Positions 7,943 through 16,790 of a DNA stretch of 64,000 nt are shown here, piece after piece. The DNA is from Flavobacteriales bacterium UBA7468 (GTDB lineage Bacteria > Bacteroidota > Bacteroidia > Flavobacteriales_D > Crocinitomicaceae): contig DLPC01000004.1 of NCBI GenBank assembly GCA_002478565.1, positions 1-64,000 of the forward strand. Reading direction: 5' to 3'. Made by a program: the position numbers and the translations under genes. The notes under the pieces were generated by a model. It was not told the DNA's origin. It saw only the letters and a program-made list of their open reading frames with translations, and ran no database searches. How positions within the stretch are numbered: position 1 is the stretch's first letter; every line of letters starts with the position of its first letter.

Positions 7943-8662
7943 TTGCTGAAATTTCCTTTGTTTTCAAAGAAAAAAACTGCTGATGAACTAAAGCTCATTC
8001 GCTTTATCATGAAGCATTTTGGCTATAAGCCCAAAAATTTAGCGCCTTTTAAGCAAGCACTCACGCATAAAAGCATGCTTGCAGAAGAAGCATTATTACA
8101 AGCCAATGAAAGGCTTGAGTTCCTAGGAGATGCCATTTTAGATGCTATTGTAGCGGCTTATATTTTTGAAAAGTATCCCGATGCAGACGAAGGTAAGCTC
8201 ACCAAGATCAAATCCAAGATCGTCAATCGTAAAACACTTTCTGGAATTGGAGAGCGGATGGGCATACGCGATCATTTAGTTTATAATAAAAGCAGAAGCA
8301 TTAATTTGTCAGGTCTTGAAGGAAATGCCTTGGAGGCACTAGTAGGTGCTGTTTACCTCGACGCTGGTTATGAACAAACCAAAAAAATCATTCGCAATAA
8401 TGTGCTCAGGAAATACCTGAATCTTGCACAGTTGTTAGAGGAAGAAATTGATTTTAAGTCAGCCCTATTTATTTGGTGCCAAAGAAAAAAATTGAGTTTA
8501 GAGTTCAAACTTTTAGATGAACAATTCAATGACGGTAAGTGGCATTATGAAATGGAGGTCCAAATTAATCATACGGCCTACGGAAAGGGGAAGGGGCTTT
8601 CAAAGAAAGAGGCTGAACAGGCAGCATCGAAAGAAACTTTAGCCTTAATGGGAGAAATTTAA
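7943..8662 (+). CDS. rnc: Ribonuclease III
   Basis: About 239 residues, processing rRNA precursors and structured mRNAs by cutting double-stranded RNA. The signature ERLEFLGDAILD carries the metal-binding acidic residues, with a second acidic site in EALVGAVYLD. A double-stranded RNA binding domain occupies the C-terminal 70 residues, ending in KKEAEQAASK. The frame is open back to 7871 inside fabF, but the expected N-terminus starts near a TTG at 7943, directly after the fabF stop; an ATG further in would remove the first helix. This start choice is a judgement. Confidence 0.93.
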   Translation: MLKFPLFSKKKTADELKLIRFIMKHFGYKPKNLAPFKQALTHKSMLAEEALLQANERLEFLGDAILDAIVAAYIFEKYPDADEGKLTKIKSKIVNRKTLSGIGERMGIRDHLVYNKSRSINLSGLEGNALEALVGAVYLDAGYEQTKKIIRNNVLRKYLNLAQLLEEEIDFKSALFIWCQRKKLSLEFKLLDEQFNDGKWHYEMEVQINHTAYGKGKGLSKKEAEQAASKETLALMGEI

Positions 8663-8691
8663 TGGGGTATTACAATTTCTAAAATTTGTAG

Positions 8692-8699
8692 TACATTTG
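8692..8699 (+). promoter_or_regulatory. -7 box upstream of the DUF6341-like gene
   Basis: TACATTTG matches TAnnTTTG exactly and lies 21 nt before the small membrane protein gene. No clear TTTG is found at the -33 position, so this is a tentative promoter separating the gene from the acpP-fabF-rnc operon. Confidence 0.35.
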
Positions 8700-8720
8700 T
8701 GTTAACTAAAGCAGATAACA

Positions 8721-8948
8721 ATGACTTGGACAGATTTCGTTTACAAAATTGGTGATACATTTCAATGGTCTTTTGGATTCTTTGAATTCGTTCAAAATTA
8801 TTTCAACAACATCCTAATCGTATTAGGCTTTTTTGGTTTTTACTACTGGATGCGTACGCAAAAACGTCTCAGCGACAAGTCAAATGTGCCTGTTGAAATC
8901 AAAGACAACCAAGGTTGGTACAATAAAGAAGGACAGCAGCTTAAATAA
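8721..8948 (+). CDS. Small membrane protein, DUF6341-like
   Basis: A 75-residue protein with one clear membrane helix (about residues 29-45, NILIVLGFFGFYYWM) followed by a charged cytosolic tail. It resembles the small Bacteroidota proteins grouped as DUF6341, some of which have been mislabelled uracil phosphoribosyltransferase; I recognise it by the membrane helix followed by YWM and the polar tail. No function is known. It has its own -7 box and a strong terminator immediately after it. Confidence 0.6.
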   Translation: MTWTDFVYKIGDTFQWSFGFFEFVQNYFNNILIVLGFFGFYYWMRTQKRLSDKSNVPVEIKDNQGWYNKEGQQLK

Positions 8949-8961
8949 ACTAATTGATATT

Positions 8962-8996
8962 AAAAAAGGGCGGTTAATTTCAACCGCCCTTTTTTT
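8962..8996. terminator. Bidirectional rho-independent terminator
   Basis: A perfect inverted repeat AAAGGGCGGTT / AACCGCCCTTT with a short TTTC loop is flanked by A-runs on the left and T-runs on the right. It can end transcription of the small membrane protein gene from the left and of the sdhCAB operon from the right. Confidence 0.9.
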
Positions 8997-9015
8997 GTGC
9001 CTTATTTAAACTTTG

Positions 9016-9783
9016 TTATTTTTCTGATAAAAGAGATGAAGTTAAAAACTCACGGTTCATACGCGCGATGTTTTCAAGCGAGATGCCTTTAGGACACTCT
9101 ACTTCGCAAGCACCAGTATTGGTACAGTTACCAAAACCTTCTTCATCCATTTGGCGAACCATATTGAGCACACGGTCCTTGGCTTCAACCTTTCCTTGTG
9201 GGAGCAAGGCGTATTGGGAAACTTTAGCCCCTACAAATAACATGGCTGAGCCATTTTTGCAAGTTGCAACACAAGCGCCACAACCGATGCAAGCTGCCGC
9301 TTCAAAAGCTTTGTCAGCATCTGCTTTAGGGATCGGAATAGCATTGGCATCCATGGTGCGGCCAGAAGTGTTCACAGATACGAATCCACCAGCTTGTTGA
9401 ATACGATCAAAAGCTGAACGATCAACAACTAAATCTTTGATAATAGGGAAAGCACGTGATCTCCATGGCTCTACATAAATGGTATCGCCGTCTTTGAAAC
9501 TACGCATGTGTAATTGACAGGTAGTGGTACCGGTTTCCGGGCCATGAGCGCGTCCATTGATATATAAAGAGCACATCCCACAAATACCTTCTCGGCAATC
9601 GTGATCAAATGCAATTGGTTCTTTTTGTTCGTTGATGAGTTGCTCGTTCAATTGATCAAGCATTTCAAGAAAAGAACTATCTGTAGATACCTGATTTAGG
9701 CTGTAGGTCTCTAGACCACCTTTTGCGTTGGTATTTTTTTGTCTCCAGATTTTGAGCGTAATGTTGATGTATTTTGAAGCCAT
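9016..9783 (-). CDS. sdhB: Succinate dehydrogenase/fumarate reductase iron-sulfur subunit
   Basis: A 255-residue electron-transfer subunit of respiratory complex II. It holds an N-terminal 2Fe-2S domain (CREGICGMC and the later C in TTTCQLH) and a C-terminal domain with two cysteine clusters for 4Fe-4S and 3Fe-4S centres (CIGCGACVATC and CTNTGACEVECPKG). The ATG at 9783 is preferred to an in-frame upstream codon at 9828, which lies inside sdhA. It is 7 nt after the sdhA stop and is the last gene of sdhCAB. Confidence 0.97.
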   Translation of the reverse strand: MASKYINITLKIWRQKNTNAKGGLETYSLNQVSTDSSFLEMLDQLNEQLINEQKEPIAFDHDCREGICGMCSLYINGRAHGPETGTTTCQLHMRSFKDGDTIYVEPWRSRAFPIIKDLVVDRSAFDRIQQAGGFVSVNTSGRTMDANAIPIPKADADKAFEAAACIGCGACVATCKNGSAMLFVGAKVSQYALLPQGKVEAKDRVLNMVRQMDEEGFGNCTNTGACEVECPKGISLENIARMNREFLTSSLLSEK

Positions 9784-9790
9784 ACGTTTC

Positions 9791-11803
9791 TTATTTATAG
9801 TTGCGCGCTGCAATTTTGATAAATTCATAATTCAAAGCTTCTTTGTGTAAGCTTGCTTTGGTAGCGTCACCACCTTGGTATTCCCAAGCGGCTACATATT
9901 TGAAGTTTTCGTCGTCACGAAGTGTTTCCCCTTCGCTATCTTGATATTCTTCACGGAAGTGACCACCACAAGATTCTTGGCGATGCAAAGCATCAACAGC
10001 CATAAGTTGTCCTAATTCAATGAAGTCAGCAACACGCATAGCTTTATCGAGTTCTGGGTTCATTTCATTAGCGTCGCCAGGGACAAAAACATCGTTGTAG
10101 AACTCTTCTTTGAGGGCAGCAATTTCTTCAATTGCTTGCTTTAATCCTGCTTCGTTTCTGGCCATCCCAACTTTATTCCACATGATCAAGCCCAAGCGCT
10201 TGTGGAAGTGGTCAACTGATTTAGTTCCCTTGTTATTCAAGAAACGATCAATATTTGCTTTAACCTCTGCTTCAGCTGTTTCAAACTCAGGGGTGTCAGT
10301 TGGAATTTTACCGGTTCTGATGTCGTTAGCTAAATAGTCTGAAATGGTATAAGGTAATACGAAATAACCATCAGCCAAGCCTTGCATGAGTGCAGAAGCA
10401 CCCAAGCGATTGGCACCGTGATCAGAGAAGTTTGCTTCACCGGTAACAAAACAGCCTTCAATAGAACTTTGAAGGTTGTAGTCTACCCAAACACCGCCCA
10501 TCGTGTAGTGAACAGCTGGGTAAATTTTCATAGGTGTTTCGTATGGATTGTCATCGGTAATTTTTTGATACATCTGGAAGAGGTTACCGTATTTCTCTTC
10601 GATCCATTTTTTACCGAGTTCAAGAATTTTTTCTTCTGTAGGATTGTGATCACCTTGAGCAAATGCCGATTGACGGCCTTTGTTGCGAATCTCTGTCGCG
10701 AAATCGAGGTAAACACCTTCGTTAGTGTCATTGGCTTCAATACCATAACCGGCATCACAACGCTCTTTGGCAGCTCTTGATGCTACATCGCGTGGAACCA
10801 AGTTTCCGAAAGCAGGGTAGCGTCTTTCTAGGAAGTAGTCGCGATCTTCTTCGGCAATTTGTGTTGGCTTTAAGCGACCTTCACGAATAGCTTCTGCATC
10901 TTCTTTTTTCTTAGGCACCCAAATTCGTCCAGAATTTCTTAGTGATTCTGACATCAGGGTCAACTTCGACTGATTGGTTCCGTGCACTGGGATACAAGTC
11001 GGGTGAATTTGAACAAAACAAGGATTTGCGAACATTGCTCCTTTTTTGTGTACTTTCCAAGCAGCAGAAACGTTACTACCCATGGCATTTGTCGAGAGGA
11101 AGTACACGTTCCCGTAACCTCCACTTGCCAAGACAACGGCATGTGCTGAATGACGCTCGAGTTCTCCAGTAACTAAGTTTCTAGCAATAATTCCGCGGGC
11201 TTTACCATCTACTTTAACGAGATCCATCATTTCGTGGCGGTGATACATTTTCACTCGGCCTAAACCGATCTGACGAGATAATGCAGAATAGGCGCCTAAT
11301 AAAAGTTGCTGACCCGTTTGCCCTGCAGCATAAAATGTACGCTGTACTTGAGTACCACCAAACGAACGGTTGTCTAAAAGACCTCCATATTCGCGTGCAA
11401 AAGGAACACCTTGAGCAACACATTGATCGATGATGTTGCCTGATACTTCAGCTAAGCGATATACGTTGGCTTCACGAGCACGGTAGTCACCACCTTTGAT
11501 GGTATCGTAAAATAATCGATAGATCGAGTCACCGTCATTTTGATAGTTTTTTGCAGCGTTGATCCCTCCTTGTGCAGCAATAGAGTGCGCACGGCGCGGG
11601 GAATCTTGGAAACAAAACGCTTTTACGTTGTAACCCATCTCACCAAGAGAAGCCGCCGCCGAAGCACCAGCCAAACCTGTACCAACAACGATGATATCGA
11701 TTTTTGGACGGTTGTTAGGTGCAACCAGCTTCATGTGGTTTTTATGATTGGTCCATTTCTCTGAGATTGGACCTTCCGGAATGCGCGAATTTAATGTTGA
11801 CAT
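9791..11803 (-). CDS. sdhA: Succinate dehydrogenase/fumarate reductase flavoprotein subunit
   Basis: A 670-residue FAD subunit oxidising succinate to fumarate. GTGLAGASAAASLGEMG is the FAD-binding dinucleotide motif, SIAAQGGINAAKN contains the region of covalent FAD attachment, and GGVWVDYN and the HRQESCGGHFREE motif near residue 610 are typical of the Bacteroidota/epsilon-type enzymes paired with a one-subunit cytochrome b anchor. Length fits that subgroup, longer than the E. coli type. It follows sdhC after 10 nt. Confidence 0.97.
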   Translation of the reverse strand: MSTLNSRIPEGPISEKWTNHKNHMKLVAPNNRPKIDIIVVGTGLAGASAAASLGEMGYNVKAFCFQDSPRRAHSIAAQGGINAAKNYQNDGDSIYRLFYDTIKGGDYRAREANVYRLAEVSGNIIDQCVAQGVPFAREYGGLLDNRSFGGTQVQRTFYAAGQTGQQLLLGAYSALSRQIGLGRVKMYHRHEMMDLVKVDGKARGIIARNLVTGELERHSAHAVVLASGGYGNVYFLSTNAMGSNVSAAWKVHKKGAMFANPCFVQIHPTCIPVHGTNQSKLTLMSESLRNSGRIWVPKKKEDAEAIREGRLKPTQIAEEDRDYFLERRYPAFGNLVPRDVASRAAKERCDAGYGIEANDTNEGVYLDFATEIRNKGRQSAFAQGDHNPTEEKILELGKKWIEEKYGNLFQMYQKITDDNPYETPMKIYPAVHYTMGGVWVDYNLQSSIEGCFVTGEANFSDHGANRLGASALMQGLADGYFVLPYTISDYLANDIRTGKIPTDTPEFETAEAEVKANIDRFLNNKGTKSVDHFHKRLGLIMWNKVGMARNEAGLKQAIEEIAALKEEFYNDVFVPGDANEMNPELDKAMRVADFIELGQLMAVDALHRQESCGGHFREEYQDSEGETLRDDENFKYVAAWEYQGGDATKASLHKEALNYEFIKIAARNYK

Positions 11804-11813
11804 AGCCTAATTC

Positions 11814-12668
11814 CTAGTGGTTCTGGTAAATAATTACAGGGATAATTGCAAACAATAATGGCACGATGATGGCAAAGGCCACTCCCAATTTTTTAATGAG
11901 CGGGGTGTATTTCGGATGGTTGATTCCTAAAGATTGAAAAGCACTCTGGAATCCGTGAAGGAGGTGATAAGCCAAAACCACCATTGAAATCACGTAAAAC
12001 AATACAGCAAAAAGTGCACCTTCGTTTTTACTTTTGCTGAAGAAATCCATAACCAAAGAATGGAGGTCACGGTAGCCTTCGGCAACTTTAACGTTAGTTC
12101 CTTTGATGTAAAGGTCTGTGCCTTTTTCTATAATGTTGTTAGGGTCTTTAGGAATAGGTTGTACTCCTGGAACATGAGTGTAATATAATTCTGTATTGGC
12201 GGCACCCATCATTTGATTTTTCATTTCAAGTGTGTAAGTATGTAAAGGAACTTCCTCTTTCACTTTCATTTTCCACCAAAAATTAGCCATGTGTGTAGCC
12301 AAAAACACCAAAATAAGTGTGCCCAGAATGGCCATGCTTCGGCTTGCAGAACTTGAATTGGCACCTGGCTTGCTATAAGCATAACGAACAGGACGTGCCT
12401 TGCGGTTTTGAATAGTTAGTAAAATACCATCAATTACGTGTATCAGCACTGCTGCGTAGGTAACGTAAGATAAGATTTTGATAAACGGATTGTGACCCAT
12501 GAAGTAGGCGTATTCGTTGAAAGCACGGCGTCCTTCTTCTCCAGTCTTAAGGATAAGTTGGAGATTTCCGAGCAAATGCCCTACTAAAAAGGTGCACAAG
12601 AATAAACCGGTGAGGGCCATAAACACCTTTTTACCGATTGATGATTTAAAGATTGCAGATTTACTCAT
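11814..12668 (-). CDS. sdhC: Succinate dehydrogenase cytochrome b subunit
   Basis: A 284-residue di-heme membrane anchor of type B complex II, with five predicted helices: about 13-33, 60-80, 110-128, 213-235 and 257-278. Histidines suited as heme ligands occur in VGHLLGN (first helix), LIHVIDG, THMAN and YHLLHGF. A soluble loop of about 70 residues between the third and fourth helices is longer than the core of the fold. It begins the sdhCAB operon. Menaquinone as partner is inferred from the family. Confidence 0.94.
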   Translation of the reverse strand: MSKSAIFKSSIGKKVFMALTGLFLCTFLVGHLLGNLQLILKTGEEGRRAFNEYAYFMGHNPFIKILSYVTYAAVLIHVIDGILLTIQNRKARPVRYAYSKPGANSSSASRSMAILGTLILVFLATHMANFWWKMKVKEEVPLHTYTLEMKNQMMGAANTELYYTHVPGVQPIPKDPNNIIEKGTDLYIKGTNVKVAEGYRDLHSLVMDFFSKSKNEGALFAVLFYVISMVVLAYHLLHGFQSAFQSLGINHPKYTPLIKKLGVAFAIIVPLLFAIIPVIIYQNH

Positions 12669-12692
12669 ATGTATATATCATTTGAAGTGATG

Positions 12693-12700
12693 CAAATTTA
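12693..12700 (-). promoter_or_regulatory. -7 box of the sdhCAB operon
   Basis: On the minus strand, TAAATTTG (12700-12693) matches TAnnTTTG and lies 24 nt before the sdhC start. No good -33 TTTG is seen at the usual spacing. Confidence 0.35.
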
Positions 12701-12764
12701 ACTCATGAACAGATAAAACCGGCATTTGTTGAGCAGATATTCGCTTTGTTAGAGCTATTTAGAA

Positions 12765-13667
12765 TCATTTTAGATAGCTCATACGAGCACAGGAATCATC
12801 GACGAACAACGCTATCTCTGATCCTAAAATTATAGCGCGGTTGTCATCGATGTGTCCGGCAGGAAAATCAAAGCAGATAGGCATCTTGCGATATTGAAAA
12901 TGACTCAAAATGAGTTCTTCCAAACTCATTCCAAACGGAACATCCGTATCCTCTAAATCTGTCATTCCCCCGACAATTAGCCCTTTGATTCGATCTAAAG
13001 CGCCGTGTTTGCGCAAGGCGTGCATCATGCGATCGATATGATAGAGGTGTTCGGCTAAATCCTCGATAAATAAGATGGCATCAGAAAAGTCATAGCTTTC
13101 AGGTGTTGCCAACATACTAAATAGGATGCTTAAGTTCCCACCGATTAGTGTGCCAGTGGCCTGCCCATTTTTATTCATGGGGTTATTTGGCAGCTCAATA
13201 TTGGTTTCATTACCGAATAGGGCTGAACTTAAACTTTTAAGCGCTGCAGCACTATTTTTTTCAACGTTGAGTGCCATCGTCCCATGGATACTTTGAAAAC
13301 CAAGATGCTGGATTTTATGGTGCCAAACACATATATCTGAGAATCCGATTAACCATTTTGGTTCGCGTATAAACTGCGCCCATTGAATGCCATCCAGTAA
13401 TTGAATGCTACCGTAGCCTCCACGAACACACCAAATTGCTTTTGCTTCCGGATGATCTAAACCTGCTTGAAAATCAGCAAGCCTTTCCAATGTCGTGCCA
13501 GAGAAATAATGATGGCGACCACCAATATGCTTACTTCTTTCAGATTTGAAGCCTTGAGATGCCAGCCATAATTCAGCCGCAACGATATAGTGTTCTTCAA
13601 TTGCTTTTGCAGGCGCACACAAATAGACGAGGTCACCTGGTTTTAATGATGGAGGGGCTTGCAACAT
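12765..13667 (-). CDS. LD-carboxypeptidase (peptidase S66)
   Basis: A 300-residue serine peptidase of the LdcA/MccF family, which trims the terminal D-alanine from murein tetrapeptides during wall recycling. The nucleophile serine is in VRGGYGSIQLL (about residue 86), the catalytic glutamate in FIEDLAEH, and the histidine in FPAGHIDDN near the C-terminus. No signal peptide is seen, consistent with a cytosolic recycling enzyme. It follows ispD on the same strand with 2 nt between them, so they are probably co-transcribed although functionally separate. Confidence 0.9.
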   Translation of the reverse strand: MLQAPPSLKPGDLVYLCAPAKAIEEHYIVAAELWLASQGFKSERSKHIGGRHHYFSGTTLERLADFQAGLDHPEAKAIWCVRGGYGSIQLLDGIQWAQFIREPKWLIGFSDICVWHHKIQHLGFQSIHGTMALNVEKNSAAALKSLSSALFGNETNIELPNNPMNKNGQATGTLIGGNLSILFSMLATPESYDFSDAILFIEDLAEHLYHIDRMMHALRKHGALDRIKGLIVGGMTDLEDTDVPFGMSLEELILSHFQYRKMPICFDFPAGHIDDNRAIILGSEIALFVDDSCARMSYLK

Positions 13668-13669
13668 AT

Positions 13670-14329
13670 TTATTTCAATAGGGCGTTCAAAAGTTGAAGG
13701 TCAAGTTGGCTTGTAATTTTAACATTCTCCTCATTGCTTAAGACTAATAAAGGTTCAACTCCCATGGACTCCACGACACTTGCATCATCTGTAAAAACAT
13801 TTGTAAATGATTGTTCATAAGCTTGTTTTAGCGTCGAAGTGGCAAAACATTGAGGCGTATGAACCAAGAAATATTCAGTTCTATTTACCGAGCATGATTT
13901 TTCAAAAGTTCCTTTACGAATGGAATCTTTAGCAGGTAAAACTGGAACTACAGCAACGGCATTATTTAATGCAGCAAAACAACGCTCAATAGTTTCAATA
14001 CTTACCAGAGGTCTAACGCCATCATGAACAGCAATTTGGTCGCCAGTACAAAAAGCCAAGGCATTTTGAATCGAATGAAAGCGCTCTTGACCGCCATCGA
14101 TCAACTGATGTGGGATTTTGATTTGATAGTCTGCAAGTAAGTTTTCCCAATATGAAAACCAATCTGAAGGAAGCGTAATTAAAATTTGAGCATCTGGATC
14201 GAAGGCATGGAAGCGCTCCAAAGTATGTATCAACACAGGTTTATTTCCAAGCAATAAAAATTGTTTAGGAATCTCGGTTTGCATGCGTTTACCCAAACCA
14301 CCTGCAGTTATAATAATCGATCTTTTCAC
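13670..14329 (-). CDS. ispD: 2-C-methyl-D-erythritol 4-phosphate cytidylyltransferase
   Basis: A 219-residue nucleotidyltransferase making CDP-methylerythritol in the MEP isoprenoid pathway. The CTP-binding signature AGGLGKRM.TEIPKQF is at the N-terminus, with VHDGVRPLV in the middle and FTDDASVVE in the C-terminal half, all family hallmarks. The chosen start is a GTG at 14329, just upstream of the first strand; the open frame runs on to 14449 into the lipid kinase gene. With ispG at 46.8-48.7 kb this shows the organism uses the MEP pathway, which supplies its carotenoids and quinones. Confidence 0.94.
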   Translation of the reverse strand: MKRSIIITAGGLGKRMQTEIPKQFLLLGNKPVLIHTLERFHAFDPDAQILITLPSDWFSYWENLLADYQIKIPHQLIDGGQERFHSIQNALAFCTGDQIAVHDGVRPLVSIETIERCFAALNNAVAVVPVLPAKDSIRKGTFEKSCSVNRTEYFLVHTPQCFATSTLKQAYEQSFTNVFTDDASVVESMGVEPLLVLSNEENVKITSQLDLQLLNALLK

Positions 14330-14351
14330 TGAATTCAAAGATAAGCAAACT

Positions 14352-15260
14352 TTAATTGTGCTTCTGAATGCTGAGCATCTTAAGGCGCTGAGGCAAGAGT
14401 GAAATCTCAAATTTTTGCCCTCCAATATATTCCCCGTCAGTTTCTGCATGTAATCTTTGATTTACACAGTTGAGTTCGATAGGAAAAGCAACTTCTAAAT
14501 AATGCGCTTCAGGATGTTTGATTTGTTGGCCGCGCTTCACTTTGAGTACATTTTTTAAGTAATCAAATAAGGAAACCTTACCAAGGAGGGTTAGCTTGAG
14601 CTTTCCATCAGTTATTTTAGCTCCGGGATGTATATATAGACCATCTCCAAAAATACTACCGTTACAGAATGCGGCGAGTAAAAGCTCACCTTCATAATGA
14701 AAATGTGCACTACGAATCTGAACTTGGGGTCTTTTGTATTGTAAAAATGTTTTTATGATGGCCAATCCATATGAAAAGTTGGGCCCGAATCGCTTTCTGA
14801 AATTTTGAAGTTGCAGCACCACGGCTCCTCCAAAACCAATGTCTGCAATATTGGCGAAGTAGCGTAATTCAGTCTCAGTTTTGAGCACCCCGACATCAAA
14901 ATTTTCAAAGTTTTTTGTTTGAATTTCTTTTAAGAAGTCAAATCCTTTTGGATATCCAGCTGAACGATAAAAATCGTTACCCGTTCCATTTGGTAAAACA
15001 CCAAGTATTGGTGAAAATTCAGGGTTAGGGTGGCTGCATACACCATTGACCAATGTGTTAAATGTACCATCGCCACCAACACAAATAAGGTGCGTACAAC
15101 TTGAATCTATTTGTCTAATAAATGAAAGGGCTTCATCCGGATTTTGGCTATTGTAAAGCTTAAAAGCTTCGCCAAAAATCTTTTTGAGTTTGGAGAGTAA
15201 TTCTTGATTTTGACGAAGAATTTTTTTGTTTCCGTTAGTAATGCAGTAGATAAGTTGCAT
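14352..15260 (-). CDS. Diacylglycerol kinase family lipid kinase
   Basis: A 302-residue member of the DagK/YegS lipid kinase family. The ATP-binding GGDGTFNTLVNG motif (around 71-82) and GTGNDF loop are intact. It should phosphorylate a lipid or sphingoid hydroxyl at the membrane surface; the exact substrate cannot be read. The ATG at 15260 is preferred to 15284, which overlaps the preceding gene. It lies between the putative anti-sigma gene and ispD on the minus strand. Confidence 0.88.
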   Translation of the reverse strand: MQLIYCITNGNKKILRQNQELLSKLKKIFGEAFKLYNSQNPDEALSFIRQIDSSCTHLICVGGDGTFNTLVNGVCSHPNPEFSPILGVLPNGTGNDFYRSAGYPKGFDFLKEIQTKNFENFDVGVLKTETELRYFANIADIGFGGAVVLQLQNFRKRFGPNFSYGLAIIKTFLQYKRPQVQIRSAHFHYEGELLLAAFCNGSIFGDGLYIHPGAKITDGKLKLTLLGKVSLFDYLKNVLKVKRGQQIKHPEAHYLEVAFPIELNCVNQRLHAETDGEYIGGQKFEISLLPQRLKMLSIQKHN

Positions 15261-15280
15261 TCGGAAAGTTAGCAAAAAAA

Positions 15281-16159
15281 TCAATATTGAATCTGAAGGC
15301 TACTAGACTGCTGCCAAGATTCACCATTGATATTTGCAGTGACGAAGTAAATGTAAGTGCCACGTGCCAATTTTTCATCGCCTAAATCTGTGCCACCCCA
15401 TCTAAATTCTGGATTGCTGGTGCGGAAAACAACTTGACTAGCAGCATTGAGCACAACGAGGCTAAAGTCTGAAACGTCATGGTCTTTCCAATTGATATAC
15501 AACTCATCATTCTGACCATCATTGTTGGGCGTAAAGATGTTGGGAAGTATTGGTTTTGTGTTAGCACGCTTCGGTGCTAAAGTAGCTGCTTCGGGTTGTG
15601 CGGTTAGGTGCGGATAATGAATGACAGCAGTAGTTACCGCTTGTGTATTTTGATTTTGATGAAGATTTGCAGTGTTTACTGCGTTTGAGACAGGCGCATT
15701 GTTATTTGAAAGTGCTGGTGTTAAATGAACAACCGTATTTGGTAAATGCGTATCGTTGATTTCAAAGAATTGAGGCGTTGCCAAATCATTATGATTAATT
15801 TGATTTCCCCCATTAGCGTTTAAATCAACTTTGATTGAACCGTTTTCAGCATCCTTATTTGATTGATTTTCAAGTTCGGGCTGGGTGGATTGTATTGGCT
15901 TCTCAATTTGATGAAGCGTTGTTTTTTTAGCTGGACCTACCGCCTTTGATGAATGGATGTAAACGAAATATGCAGTAGTGACAGCGATAGTTGCTGCACT
16001 CATGCCGATAATAGATTTTGCGAGTAGGCTAAGGCCGGTTTTAGCAGCTGTTGTGGCCATAGAAGACGAAACAGCAGCCCAAAGAGAAGGGTCTACCGAA
16101 ATTTGGTGCTCGGATAATCCTTTTGCAAATAAATCTTTGATGTCGTCTTTTTCCATCAT
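15281..16159 (-). CDS. Putative anti-sigma factor with CHU_C domain
   Basis: A 292-residue protein with no N-terminal signal. Residues 1-44 are a short acidic cytosolic segment (DDIKDLFAKGLSEH, then VDPSLWAAV) like those of Bacteroidota transmembrane sigma regulators. One membrane helix follows at about 45-68, then an N/Q/T-rich linker of about 130 residues. The C-terminal 85 residues form a CHU_C (gliding motility-associated) domain, with NIFTPNNDGQND and a RWGGTD motif. The start overlaps the sigma gene stop (ATGA type), so it is very likely the partner that restrains that sigma factor. The function is inferred from position and topology. Confidence 0.65.
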   Translation of the reverse strand: MMEKDDIKDLFAKGLSEHQISVDPSLWAAVSSSMATTAAKTGLSLLAKSIIGMSAATIAVTTAYFVYIHSSKAVGPAKKTTLHQIEKPIQSTQPELENQSNKDAENGSIKVDLNANGGNQINHNDLATPQFFEINDTHLPNTVVHLTPALSNNNAPVSNAVNTANLHQNQNTQAVTTAVIHYPHLTAQPEAATLAPKRANTKPILPNIFTPNNDGQNDELYINWKDHDVSDFSLVVLNAASQVVFRTSNPEFRWGGTDLGDEKLARGTYIYFVTANINGESWQQSSSLQIQY

Positions 16160-16686
16160 TGGTCAATTTTTTCTAAGCGGTCTTTCAAATATGCTCTGGC
16201 CCTGAGGTATTGTGTTTTTGAAGTGCTTTCACTAATGTGAAGTTGCTTGGCAATTTCTTGGTGAGAAAAGCCCTCAATAGCAAACAAGTTAAAAACGGTT
16301 CTGTAACCGTCGGGTAAACTTTGAACGAGTTTTAATAAGTCATCTGCCATGAGTTTTTCTACACTGTGATCGTGATGTGCAATTTTAAAACCGACATCGT
16401 CCAAAGAAATATCGGCTAATAATTTTTTGTCTTTGCGCAATTGATCAAGGCAGGTGTTAACTGTAATTTTTTTGATCCAACCTTCAAATACACCTTCAAA
16501 TTTATAAGCTGGTAAATTGCCATATATTTTAACGAAGGCATCTTGTAAAGTATCTTGCGCACGAGGAAGTTCTTTCATGTAGCGCAAGCAGATCACGAGT
16601 AGTTTCGGAGCATAAATGTCAAACAACGCTTTTTGAGCCCTCGGACTACCAGCTATACAACCTAGTATCATCTCTCGTTCATCCAT
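16156..16686 (-). CDS. ECF-type RNA polymerase sigma factor
   Basis: A 176-residue sigma-70 family protein with only regions 2 and 4. Region 2 is seen as QKALFDIYAPKLLVICLRY through DTLQDAFVKIY; region 4 as LPDGYRTVFNLFAIEGFSHQEIA followed by the helix-turn-helix SESTSKTQYLRAR. It should direct RNA polymerase to a small regulon, probably envelope-related, and be held inactive by the overlapping downstream membrane protein. It starts 104 nt from the divergent thioredoxin-like gene at 16791, which could be a target; no clear conserved promoter was found to prove that. Confidence 0.92.
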   Translation of the reverse strand: MDEREMILGCIAGSPRAQKALFDIYAPKLLVICLRYMKELPRAQDTLQDAFVKIYGNLPAYKFEGVFEGWIKKITVNTCLDQLRKDKKLLADISLDDVGFKIAHHDHSVEKLMADDLLKLVQSLPDGYRTVFNLFAIEGFSHQEIAKQLHISESTSKTQYLRARAYLKDRLEKIDQ

Positions 16687-16790
16687 GACTCGGTTCTATT
16701 GACGGTGGTTGTTTTCAAAAAGTTGCATACCATAGGCAAGATAGTTTATTTCTTTTAATTTCGTAGCTCACCTTTCTTATCTTTCTGTCT

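Noticed and set aside
10382..10780. 132-codon open frame opposite sdhA
   Set aside because: It lies wholly inside the clearly coding sdhA and has an atypical composition.
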